This document shows, piece by piece, positions 1 to 5,001 of a stretch of 5,001 nt of DNA. Every line of letters begins with the position of its first letter. Positions within the stretch are counted from its first letter, which is position 1. The DNA is taken from NCBI GenBank assembly GCA_905203795.1, contig CAJKXG010000110.1:1-5001 (forward strand). Direction: 5' to 3'. The stretch is from an uncultured Oscillospiraceae bacterium. Lineage in GTDB: Bacteria > Bacillota > Clostridia > Oscillospirales > Acutalibacteraceae. Under the pieces are notes generated by a model that saw only the letters and a list, made by a program, of their open reading frames with translations, had not been told where the DNA came from and did no database searches. The translations under genes and the position numbers were made by a program.

Positions 1-918
1 GATATCGGGCGCGTCACCCGCTGCGAAACGGCGGTGGAGGATTACGTGCGCCATTTGCTCGATTGCGTCGAGGGCGACCTGCGCGGCATGAAGCTGGCGG
101 TGGATTGCGCCAACGGTTCGGCGAGTGCGACGGCAGCACGGCTGTTCAGCGCGCTGGACGCGGACTGCGTGTTCCTCAGCGACCAGCCGGACGGCGTGAA
201 TATCAACGACAACTGCGGCTCGACGCACATCGAGCGGCTTTCGGAATACGTCAAAACGCATAAATGCTTCGGCGGCGTGGCGTTCGACGGCGATGCCGAC
301 CGTTGCCTGGCGGTGGATGAGCAGGGCAACCTGATCGACGGCGACCGCATCATGGCGGCGCTGGCGATCCACATGAAGGCGAAGGGCGAGCTGGACGGCG
401 ATGCTGTGGTGGGCACGGTGTTGTCGAATCTCGGTTTCTTCCGCTGCTGTGAAGCGAACGGCATCAAGCCGGTCGCCGCGAAGGTGGGCGACCGCTATGT
501 GCTGGAGGAAATGCGCAAGGAGGGCTTCGTCATCGGCGGCGAGCAATCGGGGCATATCATTCTGCTGCACCACGCCACCACCGGCGACGGGCAGCTTTCG
601 GCGATCAAACTGCTGTCTGCCTGCCGCGAGCAGGGGGTCAAGCTGTCCCGCCTGTGTGCGGTGATGGAGCGGTATCCGCAGGTGATGATCAATGTCAAGG
701 CGGACGCAGCGGCGAAAGCGGCATATGCCGCCGACGAAGCGCTGGCGAAAGCCATCGAGGAAGCAAACGGCTCGCTCGGACGCGACGGTCGCGTGCTGGT
801 GCGCCCGTCGGGCACCGAGCCGCTTATCCGCGTGATGGTGGAGGGCAAGGATTTCGAAGAGATCAATAAGCTGGCGGTCGCGCTGTCCGAGCAGATCCAA
901 ACGGCGATCGGTGGCTGA
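1..918 (+). CDS. glmM: Phosphoglucosamine mutase, 5'-truncated by the window edge
   Basis: GlmM converts glucosamine-6-phosphate to glucosamine-1-phosphate in the cytoplasm, on the route to UDP-GlcNAc and peptidoglycan. The reading frame is open from base 1, so the GTG at 34 is an internal valine, not a start. The visible 305 residues are the C-terminal two-thirds of a protein usually near 450 residues. The N-terminal domain with the phosphorylated catalytic serine lies outside the window. Motifs present are the Mg-binding loop DGDADR (bases 286-303), the sugar-binding loop GEQSGH (538-555) and the phosphate-binding loop RPSGTEP (802-822) near the C-terminus. The GGEQSGHI form and the short RPSGTEPLIRVM tail favour GlmM over phosphomannomutase/phosphoglucomutase relatives. 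The TGA overlaps the next gene's ATG by one base, suggesting translational coupling. No frameshift or missing key residue is seen in the visible part. Confidence 0.95.
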   Translation, partial: DIGRVTRCETAVEDYVRHLLDCVEGDLRGMKLAVDCANGSASATAARLFSALDADCVFLSDQPDGVNINDNCGSTHIERLSEYVKTHKCFGGVAFDGDADRCLAVDEQGNLIDGDRIMAALAIHMKAKGELDGDAVVGTVLSNLGFFRCCEANGIKPVAAKVGDRYVLEEMRKEGFVIGGEQSGHIILLHHATTGDGQLSAIKLLSACREQGVKLSRLCAVMERYPQVMINVKADAAAKAAYAADEALAKAIEEANGSLGRDGRVLVRPSGTEPLIRVMVEGKDFEEINKLAVALSEQIQTAIGG

Positions 919-923
919 TGATG
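910..923 (+). promoter_or_regulatory. Weak ribosome binding site and tandem ATG at the glmM stop
   Basis: GGTGG (910-914) lies 3 bases before the ATG at 918 and 6 bases before the ATG at 921. The glmM TGA (916-918) shares its last base with the first ATG. The weak site and the overlap suggest that ribosomes finishing glmM reinitiate here. Spacing slightly favours 921 as the real start, which would remove only one residue. Confidence 0.5.
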
Positions 924-1784
924 AGAGCGGCGGAAAACTGGAAAGACTATGAGCTGCTGGACGCGTCGTCCGGCGAGCGGCTGGAGCGGTGGGGTGCGTA
1001 TACGCTGATCCGCCCCGATCCGCAGGTGCTGTGGCACACGCCGCGCAAGCACGCGGGCTGGGAACAGGCACACGCACGCTATGTGCGATCCAATACCGGC
1101 GGCGGGCACTGGGAAACGCGCCGTCCGTTGCCTGCCAGCTGGCAGATCGGGTACGGCGAACTGCGGTTTAACCTGAAACCCATGGGTTTCAAGCATACGG
1201 GGCTTTTCCCCGAGCAGGCGGTCAACTGGGACGCGATGGCGGCGGATATCCGCGCGGCGGGTCGTCCCATCCGCGTGCTGAATCTGTTCGGCTACACCGG
1301 CGGCGCGACATTGGCGTGTGTGGCGGCGGGGGCGCATGTCACCCACGTGGACGCGTCCAAGGGCATGGTCGCATGGGGACGTGAAAACGCCGCTGCGTCG
1401 GGCTTGGCGGATCGTCCGATGCGCTGGCTGGTGGACGATTGCGGCAAATTCGTGCAGCGCGAGCAGCGCCGCGGCAACACCTATGACGCGATTTTGATGG
1501 ATCCGCCGTCCTACGGGCGGGGACCCGGCGGCGAGGTGTGGAAGCTGGAGGAGCAGATTTACGCGCTGGTAGAGCAGTGCGCGTCGCTGTTGTCCCCGCA
1601 GCCGCTGTTTTTCCTCATCAACTCGTACACGACGGGGCTGTCCCCGTCGGTCATGCAATATATTCTCGCGTCACTGCTGACCCCGCGTTTCGGCGGGCAC
1701 ACCGACGCGGATGAAATCGGGCTGCCGGTGAGCGCTTCGGGATTGATCCTCCCGTGCGGCGCCACCGCGCGCTGGCACCAATAA
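918..1784 (+). CDS. Class I SAM-dependent methyltransferase, RlmI/COG1092-like, probably acting on rRNA
   Basis: This 288-residue protein has a Rossmann-type methyltransferase fold. SAM-binding motif I is LNLFGYTGG (residues 121-129), the motif II acidic residue is D145 in THVDASKGM, motif III is around LVDDC (171-175), and motif IV is DPPSYGR (195-201). The stretch GLFPEQAVNWD (95-105) before motif I and the C-terminal ADEIGLPV...SGLILPCGA are typical of the Methyltrans_SAM (PF10672)/COG1092 group, which includes the 23S rRNA methyltransferases RlmI and RlmK. It is about 100 residues shorter than RlmI, and no N-terminal PUA RNA-binding domain is evident, so the exact target cannot be assigned; an RNA substrate is inferred. 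The first ATG (918) overlaps the glmM stop. A second ATG follows directly at 921 and sits better from the weak GGTGG ribosome binding site (911-914 region), so either may be used. The gene is probably cotranscribed with glmM and ecfA1. Confidence 0.88.
   Translation: MMRAAENWKDYELLDASSGERLERWGAYTLIRPDPQVLWHTPRKHAGWEQAHARYVRSNTGGGHWETRRPLPASWQIGYGELRFNLKPMGFKHTGLFPEQAVNWDAMAADIRAAGRPIRVLNLFGYTGGATLACVAAGAHVTHVDASKGMVAWGRENAAASGLADRPMRWLVDDCGKFVQREQRRGNTYDAILMDPPSYGRGPGGEVWKLEEQIYALVEQCASLLSPQPLFFLINSYTTGLSPSVMQYILASLLTPRFGGHTDADEIGLPVSASGLILPCGATARWHQ
1132..1145. repeat. 14-bp perfect palindrome inside the methyltransferase gene
   Basis: CTGCCAGCTGGCAG equals its own reverse complement. As RNA it could form a 5-bp stem with a 4-base loop. 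It encodes part of P-A-S-W-Q of the methyltransferase, and a second, longer palindrome begins 28 bases downstream. No function can be assigned from sequence, and one such palindrome per several kilobases is possible by chance. Confidence 0.6.
1174..1191. repeat. 18-bp perfect palindrome inside the methyltransferase gene
   Basis: TGAAACCCATGGGTTTCA is fully self-complementary over 18 bases, giving a 7-bp stem with a CATG loop if folded as RNA. It encodes most of L-K-P-M-G-F-K just before the GLFPEQ motif. The length exceeds what is expected by chance in 5 kb (about 0.02 under even base composition), but the region is coding and the amino acids partly constrain the sequence. Function unknown. 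Confidence 0.65.
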
Positions 1785-1788
1785 GGAG
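1783..1788 (+). promoter_or_regulatory. Ribosome binding site of ecfA1
   Basis: AAGGAG is a near-perfect Shine-Dalgarno sequence ending 6 bases before the ATG at 1795, and it overlaps the stop codon of the methyltransferase. It fixes the ecfA1 start. It is one of the strongest ribosome binding sites in the window, so ecfA1 translation need not depend on coupling to the upstream gene. Confidence 0.9.
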
Positions 1789-1794
1789 TACGTT

Positions 1795-2643
1795 ATGTCG
1801 ATCATCAGCGCGCACGATCTGCGCTTTGTTTATGAATATCCCGATGAGCCGCCGCAGGTGGTGTTGGATGGGCTGAATCTCGAAATTGAACGCGGTTCAT
1901 TTGTGGCGCTGCTCGGGCATAACGGTTCGGGCAAATCTACCATCGCGAAGCATTTCAACGCGATCCTGCTGCCCACGGGCGGACAGGTGTTGGTGGCGGA
2001 TATGGATACCACCGACGAATCCAAACGATACGACATTCGACGCACGGTGGGGATGGTGCTGCAAAATCCCGATAATCAGCTTGTGTCCACCATCGTGGAG
2101 GAGGATGTGGCGTTCGGACCGGAGAATCTCGGTGTGCCGCCGGCGGAAATCCGCGAGCGGGTGGACGACGCGCTGCGCACGGTGGGCATGTACGACTACC
2201 GTCTGCACGCACCGCACAAGCTGTCCGGCGGGCAGAAACAGCGGGTCGCGATTGCGGGCATCATCGCCATGCGTCCCGATTGCATTGTGCTGGACGAACC
2301 CACCGCTATGCTCGACCCGCAAGGTCGCCGCGAAGTGATGAACACCATCCGCACGCTCAACCGCGAGCATGGTATGACGGTGGTGCTGATCACGCACTAC
2401 ATGGATGAGGCGGCGCAGGCCGACCGTGTGGTGGTCGTGGACGACGGTCGGGTGCTGATGGACGACACGCCGCGCGCGGTGTTTGCCCGCGTGGACGAGT
2501 TGCGCGCCGTGGAACTGGATGTGCCGCAGCCGACCGAACTGTGCCATCTGTTGCGGCAGGCGGGGGTGGATATCCCCGATCAGCCGCTCACCGCGGAGGA
2601 ATGCGCGGATACAATTGAACGGTTATTGAAAGGAAAATTGTAA
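1795..2643 (+). CDS. ecfA1: ECF transporter ATPase subunit A1
   Basis: This 282-residue ABC ATPase is one half of the EcfA1-EcfA2 motor that powers uptake of vitamins and other micronutrients by ECF transporters; it acts on the inner face of the membrane, bound to EcfT. Visible motifs are Walker A GHNGSGKST (41-49), the Q-loop in LQNPDNQ (Q90), signature LSGGQKQR (143-150), Walker B CIVLDEPT with catalytic E168, D-loop AMLDP (171-175) and switch histidine H201 in ITHYMDEA. The QNPDNQ...IVEEDVAFGPENLG segment and AMLDP are characteristic of A1 rather than A2. All catalytic residues are present and the length is normal. The start is set by AAGGAG 6 bases upstream. The gene is followed after only 2 bases by ecfA2. 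Older annotations call this family CbiO, but no cobalt-specific gene is present here. Confidence 0.95.
   Translation: MSIISAHDLRFVYEYPDEPPQVVLDGLNLEIERGSFVALLGHNGSGKSTIAKHFNAILLPTGGQVLVADMDTTDESKRYDIRRTVGMVLQNPDNQLVSTIVEEDVAFGPENLGVPPAEIRERVDDALRTVGMYDYRLHAPHKLSGGQKQRVAIAGIIAMRPDCIVLDEPTAMLDPQGRREVMNTIRTLNREHGMTVVLITHYMDEAAQADRVVVVDDGRVLMDDTPRAVFARVDELRAVELDVPQPTELCHLLRQAGVDIPDQPLTAEECADTIERLLKGKL
2629..2634 (+). promoter_or_regulatory. Ribosome binding site of ecfA2
   Basis: AAAGGA lies within the last codons of ecfA1 and ends 11 bases before the ATG at 2646, slightly longer than the usual spacing. With only 2 bases between the genes, coupling to ecfA1 translation probably helps, which would suit balanced production of the A1-A2 pair. 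Confidence 0.7.
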
Positions 2644-2645
2644 GT

Positions 2646-3518
2646 ATGCCGATTTTGGAGACCCGTGACCTGACCTATACCTATTCCGCCGGTTCGCCGT
2701 TTGAGATCACCGCGCTTGACCACGTGTCGCTGTCGATCGAAAAGGGCGATTTTGTCGGGATTATCGGGCACACCGGTTCGGGCAAGTCCACGCTGATTCA
2801 GCATTTGAACGGGCTGCTGCGTCCCACGGGCGGGCAGGTGCTGCTCGGCGGTGAGGATATTTGGGCGAACCCGAAAGAGATCCGCCGTGTGCGGTTTCGT
2901 GTCGGAATGGTGTTTCAGTACCCCGAGCATCAGTTGTTTGAGGAAACGGTGCGGCGCGACATCGCGTTCGGACCGAAAAACATGGGGCTGTCGGAGGCGG
3001 AGATTGCCGCGCGGGTGGAGGAAGCCGCCGCGTTTGTGAATTTGCGCCCCGAGCTGTTGGATAAATCGCCGTTTGAACTGTCGGGCGGCGAAAAACGGCG
3101 GGCGGCGATCGCGGGTGTGATCGCCATGCGTCCCGAAATCCTGATTTTGGATGAACCGACCGCCGGGCTGGATCCCAAGGGACGCGATGTGATTCTCGAA
3201 CAAATTCGCGCATATCACCGCGAAACGGGCAGCACGGTGCTGTTTGTGTCGCACAGTATGGAGGATGTGGCGCGCATCGCCGAGCGGGTGCTGGTGATGG
3301 ATCACGGCAAGCCGGTGGTGTACGCGCCGGTGGCGGAGGTGTTTTCGCAGGCGGAACGGCTGGAAGCTATCGGTCTGACGATTCCCGCCGTCACGCGCGT
3401 GTTCATGCTGCTGCGGGCGCGGGGACTGGATGTCGGCGACAACGTGTACACCGTGGAGCAAGCGGTGGCGCGGCTGCTGCCGTTGCTGCAAAAAGGGGGT
3501 GCGCCGCATGCTTCGTGA
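2646..3518 (+). CDS. ecfA2: ECF transporter ATPase subunit A2
   Basis: This 290-residue ABC ATPase is the second half of the EcfA1-EcfA2 heterodimer. Motifs are Walker A GHTGSGKST (41-49), the Q-loop FQYPEHQLFEETV with Q91, signature LSGGEKRR (145-152), Walker B ILILDEPT with catalytic E170, D-loop AGLDP (173-177) and switch histidine H203 in VSHSMEDV. The FQYPEHQLFEETV segment and AGLDP mark it as A2. The signature reads LSGGEKRR rather than the more usual LSGGQ form, which is tolerated in ABC proteins and leaves the LSGG core intact. It is clearly a paralogue of the preceding gene, with matching motif order and some identical short DNA tracts. The last 11 bases overlap the start of ecfT. 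Both ATPase sites look competent from their motifs. Confidence 0.95.
   Translation: MPILETRDLTYTYSAGSPFEITALDHVSLSIEKGDFVGIIGHTGSGKSTLIQHLNGLLRPTGGQVLLGGEDIWANPKEIRRVRFRVGMVFQYPEHQLFEETVRRDIAFGPKNMGLSEAEIAARVEEAAAFVNLRPELLDKSPFELSGGEKRRAAIAGVIAMRPEILILDEPTAGLDPKGRDVILEQIRAYHRETGSTVLFVSHSMEDVARIAERVLVMDHGKPVVYAPVAEVFSQAERLEAIGLTIPAVTRVFMLLRARGLDVGDNVYTVEQAVARLLPLLQKGGAPHAS
3493..3499 (+). promoter_or_regulatory. Ribosome binding site of ecfT inside ecfA2
   Basis: AAGGGGG ends 8 bases before the ATG at 3508. It decides the ecfT start: the same frame is open further upstream to an ATG at 3430, but the 26 extra residues there are Cys/Arg/Trp-rich, lie wholly within ecfA2 in another frame, and do not resemble EcfT. 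Confidence 0.85.
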
Positions 3519-4323
3519 TATCACAATCGGGCAGTTTTTCCCGGGCGATTCTGTGATGCACCGCCTCGACCCGCGCGTCAAGATCGTGCTGACCTTTGTC
3601 TATCTGATTGCGATTTTCCTGCCCAAGACATGGGTGGGGCTGGGGCTTGCGGTGGCGGTGCTGGTGTTTGCCGTGCTGCTGTCGCGTCTGCCGCTGAAGC
3701 TGATTCTCAAAAGCATCAAGCCGATTTTGCCGCTGATCGTGTTCACATCGGCGATTAACATATTTTACATCGACGAAGGCACGGTGCTGTTTAAATGGTG
3801 GGTGATCTGCATCACGTCGCGGGGCGTGATCAGCTCGCTGTTCATCGCGATTCGCATTTTGTGCCTGATTGCGGGCAGCTCGCTGCTCACCTATACCACC
3901 TCGCCGACGGCGCTGACGGATGCGCTGGAGCGGCTGCTCAGCCCGCTGAAGGTGTTTCACCTGCATGTGCATGAGCTGGCGATGATGATGACGATCGCGC
4001 TGCGGTTTATCCCCACGCTGATCGAGGAAACGGATAAGATCATGTCGGCGCAGAAGGCGCGCGGTGCGGATATGGAAAGCGGCGGGCTGATCCAGCGGGT
4101 CAAGGCGCTGCTGCCGGTGCTGATTCCGCTGTTTGTGTCGTCCTTCCGCCGCGCGTATGAGCTGGCGACGGCGATGGAATGCCGCTGTTACCACGGCGGT
4201 GACGGGCGTACCCGCATGAAGCAGTTGCACATGCAGGCGCGCGACGGGCTGGCGATGTTGTTTATGGCGGCGGTGGCGGCGGCGCTGATCTGGCTGAATT
4301 TTCTGCTGCCGCATGCGCTCTGA
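3508..4323 (+). CDS. ecfT: ECF transporter transmembrane scaffold subunit T
   Basis: EcfT is the membrane protein that links the EcfA1-EcfA2 ATPases to exchangeable S components. Started at 3508 it has 271 residues, normal for the family, and begins MLRDITIGQFFPGDSVMHRLDP (with the conserved P-G-x-S and H-x-L-D-P elements). Hydrophobic segments lie at about 23-39, 41-59, 70-86, 104-129 and 246-267. The cytoplasmic coupling region holds AQKARGADM (181-189), the first A-R-G motif, followed by AMECRCYHGG (222-231), where the second motif reads C-R-C (225-227) and keeps the arginine. ALRFIPTLIEETDKIM (164-179) is also typical. An H-x-H-x-H run (151, 153, 155) precedes it, of which VHE is the usual part. 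The gene overlaps ecfA2 by 11 bases. No S component adjoins it, consistent with a group II system serving several S proteins encoded elsewhere; the substrate cannot be told from this window. Confidence 0.94.
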   Translation: MLRDITIGQFFPGDSVMHRLDPRVKIVLTFVYLIAIFLPKTWVGLGLAVAVLVFAVLLSRLPLKLILKSIKPILPLIVFTSAINIFYIDEGTVLFKWWVICITSRGVISSLFIAIRILCLIAGSSLLTYTTSPTALTDALERLLSPLKVFHLHVHELAMMMTIALRFIPTLIEETDKIMSAQKARGADMESGGLIQRVKALLPVLIPLFVSSFRRAYELATAMECRCYHGGDGRTRMKQLHMQARDGLAMLFMAAVAAALIWLNFLLPHAL

Positions 4324-4335
4324 GCGGGTTTGAAT

Positions 4336-4347
4336 AAGGGGAAAGGA
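4336..4347 (+). promoter_or_regulatory. Purine-rich ribosome binding region of truA
   Basis: AAGGGGAAAGGA contains two Shine-Dalgarno-like cores. The nearer one (AAAGGA, 4342-4347) ends 11 bases before the ATG at 4359, a rather long spacing. The 35-base gap after ecfT (4324-4358) shows no hairpin followed by a T-run and no clear promoter, so truA is probably read from the same transcript. Confidence 0.65.
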
Positions 4348-4358
4348 CGGCGTTTTGC

Positions 4359-5001
4359 ATGGCACGGCTGCTGCTGACTCTGCGGTATATCGGCACGCGC
4401 TATTGCGGCTGGCAGGTACAGCCCAACGGGGTGAGCGTACAGCAAACGGTGCAGGACGCCATCGAGCGGGTGACCGGCGTGCGCGCGGCGCTGACCGGTT
4501 GCAGCCGCACCGACGCGGGCGTTCATGCGGACGCATTTTGCTGTACGTTCGACACGGCCTCTCCGCTGCGCGGCGACAAACTGGCGGCAGCGCTCAACGC
4601 GCATTTGCCCATGGACATTGCCGTGAGCGACTGCCGTGAAGTGGCGGACAGCTTTCATCCGCGTTATGACGCGCAGGGTAAGCGGTATCGTTACCGCATC
4701 TGGAACGCGCCCGCCCGCAACCCGTTTTGGGAGGGACGCGCGCTGCATGTTCGGCGGCGGCTGGACGCGGCGCAGATGGCAGAAATCGCGGCGGCGTATG
4801 TCGGCACGCACGATTTTTCCGCGTTTTGCGCGGCGGGCAGCAGCGTGCAGGATCATGTGCGCACCGTGCGCGATTGCACGGTTGCCCGCGAAGGGGAGCT
4901 TGTGACATTTTCGGTGACGGCAAACGGCTTTTTGTATAACATGGTGCGTATCATGGTGGGGACGCTGCTCGATATGCAGAGCGGGCGCATTCCGCAGGAC
5001 G
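4359..5001 (+). CDS. truA: tRNA pseudouridine(38-40) synthase, 3'-truncated by the window edge
   Basis: TruA converts uridines 38-40 of the tRNA anticodon stem-loop to pseudouridine in the cytoplasm. The frame runs open from ATG 4359 to the window end, giving 214 complete residues of a protein usually near 245-260. The N-terminus LTLRYIGTRYCGWQVQ (6-21) is the family's opening strand and loop. GCSRTDAGVHA (47-57) carries the catalytic aspartate D52 (codon 4512-4514). Further family motifs are KRYRYRIWN (108-116), HDFSAF (151-156) and LYNMVRIMVG (192-201), the last being the conserved tyrosine-containing element near the active site. The ATG is the first in-frame start after the purine-rich ribosome binding region. 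Its place directly after ecfT matches the usual Firmicutes order, in which rplM and rpsI commonly follow; that part lies outside the window. No broken codons or missing key residues are seen. Confidence 0.95.
   Translation, partial: MARLLLTLRYIGTRYCGWQVQPNGVSVQQTVQDAIERVTGVRAALTGCSRTDAGVHADAFCCTFDTASPLRGDKLAAALNAHLPMDIAVSDCREVADSFHPRYDAQGKRYRYRIWNAPARNPFWEGRALHVRRRLDAAQMAEIAAAYVGTHDFSAFCAAGSSVQDHVRTVRDCTVAREGELVTFSVTANGFLYNMVRIMVGTLLDMQSGRIPQD

Noticed and set aside
495..1658. Long open frame on the minus strand (about 387 codons) opposite glmM and the methyltransferase
   Set aside because: It is Arg/His/Pro-rich with no recognisable domain, spans two well-supported genes on the other strand, and is the expected by-product of strong G/C third-position bias.
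1758..1779. Possible stem-loop at the end of the methyltransferase gene, considered as a terminator
   Set aside because: The stem has mismatches, lies within coding sequence and is followed by AATAAGGAG rather than a T-run, so it is not a convincing terminator.
3430..3507. Upstream extension of ecfT to the ATG at 3430
   Set aside because: The extra 26 residues lie inside ecfA2 in another frame, do not resemble EcfT, and a good ribosome binding site (3493-3499) serves the ATG at 3508.
2580..3581. Minus-strand open frame (about 333 codons) opposite ecfA2
   Set aside because: Low-complexity Arg/His/Gln-rich translation, no family motif, no ribosome binding logic, and ecfA2 on the + strand is certain.
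1795..4323. Cobalt or nickel-specific (CbiMNQO-type) transporter
   Set aside because: No CbiM or CbiN-like gene is present, the two ATPases are of distinct A1 and A2 types, and truA follows, all of which fit the shared group II ECF module.
4324..4358. Gap between ecfT and truA examined for a terminator, promoter or riboswitch
   Set aside because: Only 35 bases, with no inverted repeat followed by T residues and no clear -35/-10 pair. Only a ribosome binding region is supported.
3403..4536. Minus-strand open frame (about 377 codons) opposite ecfT and the start of truA
   Set aside because: Arg/Gln/His-rich, crosses two real genes and the gap between them, and shows no domain. It is best explained as a composition artefact.

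Overview
The window holds six protein genes, all on the + strand and almost end to end. The largest gap between genes is 35 bases. I see no RNA gene, mobile element, CRISPR array or stretch of 300 bases without a gene. The DNA is GC-rich, with strong G/C preference at third codon positions throughout. The gene set is typical of Firmicutes: a group II energy-coupling factor (ECF) module, ecfA1-ecfA2-ecfT, followed by truA. Together with the base composition, this suggests a high-GC member of the Clostridia (Oscillospiraceae/Ruminococcaceae type). The taxon is an inference; no marker here fixes it.

Layout: bases 1-918 are the 3' two-thirds of glmM (phosphoglucosamine mutase, cell-wall precursor synthesis), cut by the window's left edge. 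Its stop overlaps the start of a 288-residue class I SAM-dependent methyltransferase of the RlmI/COG1092 type (918-1784). After a 10-base gap with a strong ribosome binding site come ecfA1 (1795-2643), ecfA2 (2646-3518) and ecfT (3508-4323). The last gene is truA (tRNA pseudouridine synthase), which starts at 4359 and runs off the right edge.

The overlaps and very short gaps, with no visible terminator or promoter between genes, suggest one transcript. EcfA1 and EcfA2 should form the ATPase pair that drives vitamin or metal uptake through the EcfT scaffold. No substrate-binding S component is encoded here, as expected of a group II system whose S components lie elsewhere in the genome. The methyltransferase and TruA flank the transporter and both probably modify RNA.

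I found no evidence of a previously undescribed system; this looks like housekeeping sequence. The points most worth a second look are the glmM-methyltransferase pair where ribosomal protein genes (rplQ) usually precede ecfA1, the unassigned target of the methyltransferase, and two perfect palindromes (18 bp and 14 bp) close together inside the methyltransferase gene.
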